From: JBKHBQ01 sp046542305
GTDB lineage: Bacteria; Bacteroidota; Bacteroidia; Bacteroidales; 4484-276
Assembly: GCA_046542305.1 (NCBI GenBank)
Contig: JBKHBQ010000008.1
Span: forward strand, 1 to 29,942
Length of the DNA: 29,942 nucleotides
Direction: 5' to 3'
The position numbers were made by a program, and so were the translations under genes. Positions 15,552 through 22,134 of this stretch are shown here, piece after piece (positions within the stretch are counted from its first letter, which is position 1; every line of letters begins with the position of its first letter). The notes under the pieces are model-generated. The model did no database searches and was not told the origin of the DNA. It worked only from the letters and a program-made list of their open reading frames with translations.

Positions 15552-15956
15552 ATGCGACGTTATTTGTATCTTTTTCATATCATCTTTCTTCTTGCCTCCT
15601 GTGCGGGCAATCAGCAGGATAAACCACAGGACGAAACCGGACGCCTTGAGCAGTTTCTGAATATCCCGGTGTATCCGGGCGCTGAAATGGTGATGTTGTT
15701 CACCGATGACGGCGATGAGGAAATTCCCCGCCGTACCAAACCGGCCACTGTTTCGCTGGCAGTGGATCATCACGACAGTGTGCCTGCTTTTTATGAAAAA
15801 GAATTAGGGCATCAATTTCTGGTGGATACCACCGGCGGAAATACCTACTACAAACTGGTTTTTGAAAAAGAAGACTGGGAATACGAGATCATGGTGGGGC
15901 AGGACCGCTTCAGGAACCGTCCCATCTTTACCATCACCATTATGGAACCATTGTAG
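15552..15956 (+). CDS. Hypothetical lipoprotein (intact copy)
   Basis: The 134-residue protein has a lipoprotein signal peptide with Cys17 in LLASCAGNQQ. After a hydrophilic linker the mature part starts LEQFLNIPVYPGAEMVML. That resembles the short domain found in small lipoproteins of environmental bacteria that contain VYPGA followed by a YYxxxF segment. I do not assign a function. The upstream 70 nt and first 18 codons are duplicated at 14641-14755 on the far side of the DUF433/DUF5615 cassette. No TAnnTTTG box is evident before it. The region 15346-15551 holds no other gene. Confidence 0.8.
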   Translation: MRRYLYLFHIIFLLASCAGNQQDKPQDETGRLEQFLNIPVYPGAEMVMLFTDDGDEEIPRRTKPATVSLAVDHHDSVPAFYEKELGHQFLVDTTGGNTYYKLVFEKEDWEYEIMVGQDRFRNRPIFTITIMEPL

Positions 15957-15976
15957 CAATGCTAAACGGCGGGGTC

Positions 15977-16011
15977 TTTGAAATTCATCTCTCAAACATT
16001 CCTTACCTTTG
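15977..16011 (+). promoter_or_regulatory. Promoter of the 16045 lipoprotein gene, TTTG-N23-TACCTTTG
   Basis: TTTG at 15977-15980 and TACCTTTG at 16004-16011 are spaced by 23 nt, slightly longer than the consensus. The transcript would start near 16018, about 27 nt before the ATG. Confidence 0.5.
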
Positions 16012-16044
16012 CTGTTGTCCGAATAAATCTTTTAAAAACTAATT

Positions 16045-16515
16045 ATGATGAAAACAACAAAAGTTTTGATTTTCCTCGCGGCGATTCTTTTCGCATTTGC
16101 CGGCTGCAAAGACGATGACGATCCTGATGTGCAGGCTGCCGACTGGCAATTTGATGTCACCTTCAACATCACCGATCCCGATGTGTATACGTTTGATGGC
16201 AGCGGAGTGGCCGAAGTGGAAACCACGGATAACAGCTACTATATTTCGGCTGATTATGTGATCGGGGATGTGGAATACGAGGATGTAACCATTGAAGGCG
16301 CCATAGAAAACGGCAAACTCGATTTCGACAATAAAATCGTGGATGTGGTTCACCAGAGCGGAAGCGTGGTATATACCGAAACCATCACCTTCAGCCTGCC
16401 GGATATCAGCCTTGAAAATAATACAGCCACGGGAAGCGGAGATGTTACCATCGTGCGAAGCGACACAGGTGTATCGAAATCGGGAACGCTGGAATTTACG
16501 GCCACCAGGCAATAA
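16045..16515 (+). CDS. Hypothetical surface lipoprotein
   Basis: The 156-residue protein has a lipoprotein signal peptide with Cys21 followed by KDDDD, a strong match to the acidic export signal of Bacteroidota surface lipoproteins. The mature part (about 30-156) is rich in alternating Thr/Val/Asp strand segments. It is probably a small beta sandwich. I recognise no named family. The initiation codon is ambiguous between two adjacent ATGs (16045 and 16048). The gene converges on the Omp28-like gene with a bidirectional terminator between. Confidence 0.75.
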   Translation: MMKTTKVLIFLAAILFAFAGCKDDDDPDVQAADWQFDVTFNITDPDVYTFDGSGVAEVETTDNSYYISADYVIGDVEYEDVTIEGAIENGKLDFDNKIVDVVHQSGSVVYTETITFSLPDISLENNTATGSGDVTIVRSDTGVSKSGTLEFTATRQ

Positions 16516-16534
16516 AAACACCTTTCTTTACGAC

Positions 16535-16571
16535 CGGGAGCATGTCCCGCCGCAGGAGCAGTTGGAACTGC
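16535..16571. repeat. GC-rich pair of small palindromes
   Basis: CGGGA-GCATG-TCCCG (16535-16549) and GCAGTTGGAACTGC (16558-16571) are two adjacent inverted repeats in the short intergenic stretch after the 16045 gene. They are separate from the terminator at 16599-16621. They could be a remnant of a dispersed palindromic element or simply extra transcript-end structure. Confidence 0.4.
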
Positions 16572-16594
16572 CGATGGGCGCGGCGTTGGGATAA

Positions 16595-16632
16595 AAAAAT
16601 GCCACTGTAACCGATGGCATTCATATTTTTTT
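16595..16632. terminator. Bidirectional terminator between convergent genes
   Basis: AATGCCA and TGGCATT (16599-16605 and 16615-16621) form a 7-bp stem with a 10-nt loop. On the plus strand it is followed by TCATATTTTTTT. On the minus strand the stem runs straight into a run of T (complement of the A run at 16593-16599). It would end both the 16045 and the 16646-17554 transcripts. Confidence 0.7.
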
Positions 16633-16645
16633 CCTGGTATTCTGA

Positions 16646-17554
16646 TTATTCCGTTTTAATGCCCAGTTCGGCTACCTGAAGGATATCAACCAGGTTTAGC
16701 TCAGGATCACTTTTTCCGATGTAGGCGATAATCCTGCAGTTTTCAGTAACCCATTCTTCCTTTAAGGGATAAGTATATCTGAAAGCGTATGGTATTCCGG
16801 GTGCAATTTCACTTCCATCACTTACCGGCTCGCCGTATGTTGTGTTCACCGCGGCTCTCAGCACGTTACGGTGAATATAGTTGAACAGGGTATCGGGACC
16901 GATATCAGGATCATTGTTCAGTTGTGCGCCCTCAATATGGTCCTCAACCAGATAAACCACCAGGTTGTAAGCTCCTTCGGTTTCAGAGAGGAATTCGGCC
17001 TCCACATCAATCACCAGGGTGTTCAGCTTTGGGAAATAGGTATTGATCATTTTCAGGTTAACTGCATTGGGCTGATCGAGTTGTTCCAGCGAAATGCTTT
17101 CCCAGGTTGCTTTGTTGTAAATTGTTCTCAACCCCTGGTATTCCACCCTGTTGATCATGGCGGCGGGATAAGCCTGAGGACCGAAATCATCATCAAGTTT
17201 AATGGACAGAGGCGACCGCAGGTCGGTATCAAAAACCGTGTTGGGCACGGGCTCCGCAAGGGTACCCGCGTGAACTCCGTAGATAACCACCCGATGGTCA
17301 TTATTTTCGGAAATGGCATGGGCCAGTTCTGCCGCTTCGGGGCAGTTTACGCAAAGATGGCCGGTAAAATCCTCCAGCAGCACTTGTTTCCAGGTGATAT
17401 TCACCGAGTCTATGAAGAACAGAGTGTCATCCGGATTTTCAGGATATTCCTTCTGATCGGTCACCACGAGCGGATCGTCGATTTTATCACAGGCCGACCA
17501 GGCAATGGCTCCGAACAAAAAAACAAAAATGACGAAAGATATTTTGCGGTGCAT
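16646..17554 (-). CDS. Omp28-related lipoprotein with thioredoxin-like CxxC
   Basis: This 302-residue protein has a lipoprotein signal peptide (Cys22 in WSACDKIDD). It then carries VLLEDFTGHLCVNCPEAA with Cys68-x2-Cys71, the feature of the Omp28 family first described in Porphyromonas gingivalis. That CxxC sits in a thioredoxin-like fold with YPAAMINR, the usual cis-Pro region, downstream. The C-terminal half (about 150-302) is a beta domain. It is encoded 18 nt after DUF6029 and is the last gene of the TlpA-DUF6029-Omp28 unit. I start it at ATG 17554; an in-frame TTG lies at 17563. It is probably anchored to the outer membrane; its partner is unknown. Confidence 0.87.
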   Translation of the reverse strand: MHRKISFVIFVFLFGAIAWSACDKIDDPLVVTDQKEYPENPDDTLFFIDSVNITWKQVLLEDFTGHLCVNCPEAAELAHAISENNDHRVVIYGVHAGTLAEPVPNTVFDTDLRSPLSIKLDDDFGPQAYPAAMINRVEYQGLRTIYNKATWESISLEQLDQPNAVNLKMINTYFPKLNTLVIDVEAEFLSETEGAYNLVVYLVEDHIEGAQLNNDPDIGPDTLFNYIHRNVLRAAVNTTYGEPVSDGSEIAPGIPYAFRYTYPLKEEWVTENCRIIAYIGKSDPELNLVDILQVAELGIKTE

Positions 17555-17572
17555 AGTCTTCAATATTTTATG

Positions 17573-19324
17573 TTAAAATGAACTTGTGATCGTAAGGGTT
17601 AATCCTGTAGATGCGGGTACATACCTGCACACCCCGCCAACACAAAGCAGGCCTTCGCGCTGCCTTCCGTAGCGCAGCGAAATACGGTTGGACGCCTGCG
17701 TATAGCCGAAGGAAACATTGTAGTAATGCACCTGCATGTCGTCATCGGGATTGCCGTAGTTGTATTCATCCTGCACAGAGAAAAACCAGGTGGGCGAAAT
17801 GTTGTATTCGAGCAACAGCGCTGCCCAGTCGCCGTCGTCTTCCTGAGTCCACAGTCCCTGTAGTTCCATGCGAAGCGAATTGCGCCGGTCGAACTTATAG
17901 GTCAGATCAAGTGCGGCAATATTTGCGTACACCATATTGTGGTCGTCGAAGATATTGTCTTCGATCACGTGCTTGTTAAATGTCTGATTGTAATAAATGG
18001 CTTTTGCCTTCACCTTGCTGTTGATTTTTTTATCGATTTCCACGTTCAGGTCCTGGTAATAGGTGAGGTCACCAATGGAGAAAAATTTCGCATCGTAACC
18101 CTCTGTTCCTGCCGGCGATCCGGTAATGGGCGAGGTAGTGAAATCGGTTTTATCGATGGATTTGGCAAGCGAATAATTCAGCGTAAAACTTGTTCCGTAT
18201 TTACCTCCGAGGGTCGATCCTTTAGGAAGGGTGAAAAGAACCTGTCCCTGCAGGCCGAACTCGCCGTTGGGCTGGGTTGCGTATGGATAAATCGTGGCGA
18301 GGCTGTAGGCATGTTCCTTGGTTATTGCCGGCAGGTAATTAATATCGAGCATGGGTGGCTGGCCGGTTTCGGTGAGTTTGGATTTGTAGTTCATATTGTC
18401 GATCCATTTGGTGGCCAGAAACAGTCCGAGTCCTTTGGTGGAATAAGAGAGCGTGGAATACAATGCAGTTCCTTTTCTGAAAATAAAATCGTTGGTGGCA
18501 TTTGGATCGTTGCCTTTCCGGGCATATTCAGCGTAAAGGTTGAAGCCGCCGATCGAAATATTCGAGCGGAGCGCCCAGGAACCCACGTTGTATGGCAGGC
18601 GCAATTCGTAAACGGTTTCCCGGATCCACGGGATACTGTCCACAAAAAAGGTTGAATCGATGGTGTAGGTGAAATCGGGTACGCGTTCGTATTTGCTTAC
18701 AAAACTACCGCCCAGGTCAATCCGAAGATTGGATTGCGCCATGCCTTCAACAATCTCGTTCAGCACAAAATTGCCGTCTAAACCTCTGACGATGCCCCGG
18801 TTTCCGGCTTGGTAAGGCTCCCAGAAATACCGCTGGGTTCCCACCAGTCCCTTCAGCATAATGCCCTTGTACGGCGAAAAATGAGCGTTGAACCCGTAAA
18901 GATTATTATCGTAGCCCAGCGTCCATTCCTCCCATCCGCGAAGGATGAGGCCGCTGCCGAATTGCTCATAAAAATGGCCTGCCGTCATTTCAAGGCTTCC
19001 TACCTTGTATTTTGCAAACCAGTATGGAATGCCCTGGCCTTCGTAGCGGTCGTCGAAACCGATCATTGGATTCAGAAATCCTTCGAAGCGCATTCCGGCC
19101 GAAAAATCGCCGTTGGTATAAATCACGTTGGCAAAACCATTCATGCCGAATTTTTTATAATTCATGCTTGAGTCGGTGATGCCCAGCTTATCATCTTCGG
19201 TATAGTACTGCGCATCGAGTTGCACGTTACCGGTTACTTTGCCGCCTTCCAGAAAAGATTGAGAGAACGAGGCCAAAGGAAGGAGCAGCAAAATCAGTGT
19301 AGTTCTGAATACTGCTGTTTTCAA
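17573..19324 (-). CDS. DUF6029 family outer-membrane beta-barrel protein
   Basis: The 583-residue protein has a signal peptide (MKTAVFRTTLILLLLPLASFSQS) and many amphipathic strand patterns throughout. It ends in LTLTITSSF, the terminal aromatic residue typical of outer-membrane barrels. Segments such as GHFYEQFGSGLILRGWEEW and YDNNLYGFNAHFSPYKG match DUF6029, a Bacteroidota barrel family of unknown function that recurs next to TlpA and Omp28 genes. No ATG fits the signal peptide; the start appears to be TTG at 19324. It lies 32 nt after the TlpA gene and 18 nt before the Omp28-like gene. I infer an outer-membrane channel or assembly partner for the neighbouring redox lipoprotein. Confidence 0.85.
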   Translation of the reverse strand: MKTAVFRTTLILLLLPLASFSQSFLEGGKVTGNVQLDAQYYTEDDKLGITDSSMNYKKFGMNGFANVIYTNGDFSAGMRFEGFLNPMIGFDDRYEGQGIPYWFAKYKVGSLEMTAGHFYEQFGSGLILRGWEEWTLGYDNNLYGFNAHFSPYKGIMLKGLVGTQRYFWEPYQAGNRGIVRGLDGNFVLNEIVEGMAQSNLRIDLGGSFVSKYERVPDFTYTIDSTFFVDSIPWIRETVYELRLPYNVGSWALRSNISIGGFNLYAEYARKGNDPNATNDFIFRKGTALYSTLSYSTKGLGLFLATKWIDNMNYKSKLTETGQPPMLDINYLPAITKEHAYSLATIYPYATQPNGEFGLQGQVLFTLPKGSTLGGKYGTSFTLNYSLAKSIDKTDFTTSPITGSPAGTEGYDAKFFSIGDLTYYQDLNVEIDKKINSKVKAKAIYYNQTFNKHVIEDNIFDDHNMVYANIAALDLTYKFDRRNSLRMELQGLWTQEDDGDWAALLLEYNISPTWFFSVQDEYNYGNPDDDMQVHYYNVSFGYTQASNRISLRYGRQREGLLCVGGVCRYVPASTGLTLTITSSF

Positions 19325-19356
19325 TGTCCTGAAATTTTTGATGATGGATTTTGTGC

Positions 19357-19869
19357 CTATTTTTCTGCGAGCAGTTTTTCTACGGTTTCGATGTATTCAA
19401 TCTCGTCTCCTTCGAGATATCCCACATGCTGCCATACCACTTCGCCATCGCCGTTCAACACAAAGGTGTGAGGCGGAATATTTACATTCATGGCGCGTTT
19501 GAGGTCCCCGTTGGGATCGAGCAGTACTTCAAATTCCCACCCTTTGCCGTTAACCGTGGGAAGCACACGCTTACTCGAACGTGCATTGTCGATAGAAACA
19601 GCGTAGATTTTAACCCCGGTTTCGTCCACCCAATCCTGATATACATCGTTGATGGCATCGTGTTCTTTCATGCAGGGTTTGCACCAGGTGGCCCAGAAAG
19701 TGATGATGATGGGCTTACCGTCGTTGGTAATGTTTTTGGTGTTGAACGGTTTTCCGTCGATGGTCTGGATATTGACCTCCGGCAGTTTGAACAGTGCGTC
19801 GAGATTGTCCTGTCCATAAGCGAGGCTGATAAGCATCATCAAGACCAGGAGTGAGAATAGTTTTTTCAT
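19357..19869 (-). CDS. TlpA/ResA-type periplasmic thioredoxin
   Basis: The 170-residue protein has a signal peptide (about 1-19, ending LAYGQ) and a single thioredoxin fold. The active site is Cys63-x2-Cys66 in FWATWCKPCMKEH. The cis-proline region is IPPHTFVLNGDGEVVW, which is the typical TlpA/ResA layout. It should act as a thiol-disulfide reductant in the periplasm. It is first in a transcription unit with the DUF6029 barrel and the Omp28-like CxxC lipoprotein, so their redox partnership is plausible. It starts 63 nt after manA ends. Confidence 0.9.
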   Translation of the reverse strand: MKKLFSLLVLMMLISLAYGQDNLDALFKLPEVNIQTIDGKPFNTKNITNDGKPIIITFWATWCKPCMKEHDAINDVYQDWVDETGVKIYAVSIDNARSSKRVLPTVNGKGWEFEVLLDPNGDLKRAMNVNIPPHTFVLNGDGEVVWQHVGYLEGDEIEYIETVEKLLAEK

Positions 19870-19903
19870 ACCAATGTATTTAAAGATATTGATGTTTCGA
19901 TGG

Positions 19904-19911
19904 CAAAATTA
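19904..19911 (-). promoter_or_regulatory. TAnnTTTG -7 box for the TlpA-DUF6029-Omp28 unit
   Basis: The minus strand reads TAATTTTG, 34 nt before the TlpA ATG at 19869. No clear -33 partner is seen in the 3' end of the preceding manA gene. Confidence 0.45.
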
Positions 19912-19932
19912 AAAATTTTGTTCATGAAATAA

Positions 19933-20916
19933 CTATAGAATGAAGGTTTCCAATAATTTAGATTCAGTCAAAGGATGAAGTTCGATATGATCAAGCTCGT
20001 TCGGTATCAGCACGCACTCGCCCATCTGAAGGTTGGTGATGCCGCCGTCGCGATATTTCAGCCTTAGATTTCCCTGCACACAGGTATAGATCACAAACGA
20101 ATCCAACTCCTCATAATTTTTTGCCATGGCCTTATCCAGTCTGATCATATTGGTGGTAAAATGCTTTTGATTAACCAATTCTACCGACTGATTCTTTACA
20201 TCCGCATAATCCGTTCTGTAATCATCATACACCTTAAAATCGATGGCCGCCATGGCTTCTTCGGTATGCAACTCGCGGGAGTTACCCTGCTCATCGGTTC
20301 TTCCCCAATCGTAAATCCTGTAGGTTACATCTGAGGTTTGCTGGATTTCTGCCAGAAGAATACCGGGGCCGAGGGCATGTACGCGTCCTGCAGGCATGTA
20401 AAATACATCACCTTCGCTTACCTTCTCAACGTTCAGAATTTCCTTGAGCTTGTTGTTGTGCAAATGATCCAGATAGGTTTTCTGAGTCACCGGCTTGCTG
20501 AACCCTGCAATCAGTTCCGATCCCGGATCGGCGCTGAGGATGTACCACATTTCCGTTTTGCCGTTGCCCAGTCCGCGCTTTTGTGCCAGCTCATCATCCG
20601 GATGCACCTGAATGGAAAGATAATCGTTGGCGTCAATGAATTTCACCAGGATCGGGAATTCGTTTTTATGCTTGTCGTAAACCTTGCCGCCCACCAGATC
20701 GTCCATGTACACTTCCACGAGTTCATTCAGTTCATTTCCCTCCAGGAAGCCTTCCGACACAATGGTTTCATTATCCTGAACACCTGACAATACCCATGCT
20801 TCACCACAGTTTGGAAGATCGCCGTAATCGATTCCCAGCACGGATTTGATCTTGTTTCCGCCCCATATTTTATCTCTGAAGACCGGCTTGAACTTTAAAG
20901 GATAGAGCTTGTTCAT
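19933..20916 (-). CDS. manA: Mannose-6-phosphate isomerase, class I
   Basis: ManA interconverts fructose-6-phosphate and mannose-6-phosphate and supplies GDP-mannose for surface polysaccharides. The 327-residue product is the short bacterial type. It shows KPVFRDKIWGG at the N-terminus, the zinc-binding IQVHPDD, GKTEMWYIL, MPAGRVHALGPG and the YDWGR segment. I start it at ATG 20916 (MNKLYPLKFKP). An in-frame ATG 42 nt upstream adds a low-complexity Asn/Lys/Ser tail not expected in the family. It is divergent from the M20 gene and lies between the TlpA operon and the Wza/Wzc pair, so a role in exopolysaccharide supply fits. Confidence 0.93.
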   Translation of the reverse strand: MNKLYPLKFKPVFRDKIWGGNKIKSVLGIDYGDLPNCGEAWVLSGVQDNETIVSEGFLEGNELNELVEVYMDDLVGGKVYDKHKNEFPILVKFIDANDYLSIQVHPDDELAQKRGLGNGKTEMWYILSADPGSELIAGFSKPVTQKTYLDHLHNNKLKEILNVEKVSEGDVFYMPAGRVHALGPGILLAEIQQTSDVTYRIYDWGRTDEQGNSRELHTEEAMAAIDFKVYDDYRTDYADVKNQSVELVNQKHFTTNMIRLDKAMAKNYEELDSFVIYTCVQGNLRLKYRDGGITNLQMGECVLIPNELDHIELHPLTESKLLETFIL

Positions 20917-20954
20917 GTTGTACGAATATTTATTTTTACTTCTATTGTTCCCGT

Positions 20955-20968
20955 TCAAAAATTTGCGA
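20955..20968. promoter_or_regulatory. Candidate shared promoter element between manA and the M20 gene
   Basis: The 66-nt space between the two divergent starts contains AAAAATTTG. On each strand it gives a one-mismatch version of TAnnTTTG. No better candidate is seen in this space. Confidence 0.25.
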
Positions 20969-20982
20969 AACTACTTAAGCTT

Positions 20983-22131
20983 ATGAAGTTGTCAAACGAT
21001 TTTCTGGATCGATTAATTGCCTTTAGAAGGGAATTGCACAAATACCCAGAAGTTTCAAAAAAAGAACACAAAACAGCTAAAAAAGTTCGTGATTTCCTGG
21101 AGGAATTTGAACCTGATGAGTTGATCGAAAATCTGGGAAAAACCGGATTGGCAGCCGTTTTTTATGGTGAGGAAGATGGGCCGGTTGTGCTTGTACGTGC
21201 CGATATTGATGCGCTGCCCATTCAGGAAGTGAATGATTTTGATCATAAAAGTGTGTTTCCCGACGTAGGACATAAATGCGGCCACGACGGCCATACCACG
21301 ATCCTTACCGGCCTGGCCGGCATTGTACACCGGAACCCGGTAAAGAAGGGAAAACTGGTACTGCTGTATCAGCCTGCTGAAGAAACAGGCGAAGGGGCCG
21401 AACTGGTGCTGAACGATCCGAAGTTCGAAAAGATAAAACCCGATTATGTGTTTGCGCTGCACAATCTTCCCGGATTCAAAAGGGGAAATATTCTCGTGAG
21501 CGACCGCCATTTTGCAGCGGCTTCCAAAGGGATGATCATCAGGCTTACGGGCAAAACCTCTCATGCAGCTACACCCGAATTGGGTGTAAGCCCCGCCCTT
21601 GCAGTGGCCGAAACCATTCAGCAGCTAACGGAGCTTTCGCAAAAAGGTGAAGGATTTGAGGATTTTAAACTCATTACCATCATTCATACACGAATCGGCG
21701 AAATTGCCTTTGGCACTACACCCGGTTATGCGGAGGTGATGGCTACCCTGCGCAGCTACCGCAACGACGATATGGATTTACTTACCGATAAAGCCGTGAA
21801 AATCGCTGAAAAGATTGCAGATAAATACAACCTGCACGAAAAAATAGAGTGGACCGAGGAATTTCCTGCCACTATCAACAATCCCGAATGTACCGGCCTG
21901 ATTCGTGAAGTAGCAAAGGAAAATGATTTGAAGATTGAGGAAATCCAAACACCATTCCGTTGGTCGGAGGATTTCGGGCATTTTACCATGAAAGCACCGG
22001 GTGCATATTTCGGGATTGGCGCAGGGAAAGATCATCCGCCCGTTCACAATCCTGATTATGACTTCCCCGATGAAATTATTAAAACAGGCATCACGATGTT
22101 TAACGGAATTATCCGGAAATTCCTCGGATAA
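20983..22131 (+). CDS. M20-family metallo-amidohydrolase
   Basis: The 382-residue protein belongs to the M20D group (hippurate hydrolase, N-acetyl-diaminopimelate or amino-acid deacetylase). Metal-ligand motifs are HKCGHDGHTTIL and PAEETGEGAE. The dimerisation domain follows after DGHTT and includes GKTSHAATPELGVSP. The C-terminal HNPDYDFPDE supplies another conserved His/Asp region. The enzyme should cleave N-acyl amino acids in the cytoplasm; the exact substrate cannot be read from sequence. Only 3 nt separate its stop from the convergent Wzc gene's stop, so no terminator fits between. Confidence 0.92.
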   Translation: MKLSNDFLDRLIAFRRELHKYPEVSKKEHKTAKKVRDFLEEFEPDELIENLGKTGLAAVFYGEEDGPVVLVRADIDALPIQEVNDFDHKSVFPDVGHKCGHDGHTTILTGLAGIVHRNPVKKGKLVLLYQPAEETGEGAELVLNDPKFEKIKPDYVFALHNLPGFKRGNILVSDRHFAAASKGMIIRLTGKTSHAATPELGVSPALAVAETIQQLTELSQKGEGFEDFKLITIIHTRIGEIAFGTTPGYAEVMATLRSYRNDDMDLLTDKAVKIAEKIADKYNLHEKIEWTEEFPATINNPECTGLIREVAKENDLKIEEIQTPFRWSEDFGHFTMKAPGAYFGIGAGKDHPPVHNPDYDFPDEIIKTGITMFNGIIRKFLG

Positions 22132-22134
22132 TTA

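Noticed and set aside
15460..15660. 66-codon frame overlapping the start of the 15552 lipoprotein
   Set aside because: It is a frame-shifted reading of the leader and signal-peptide region, and the 15552 frame has a proper lipobox and a full mature protein.
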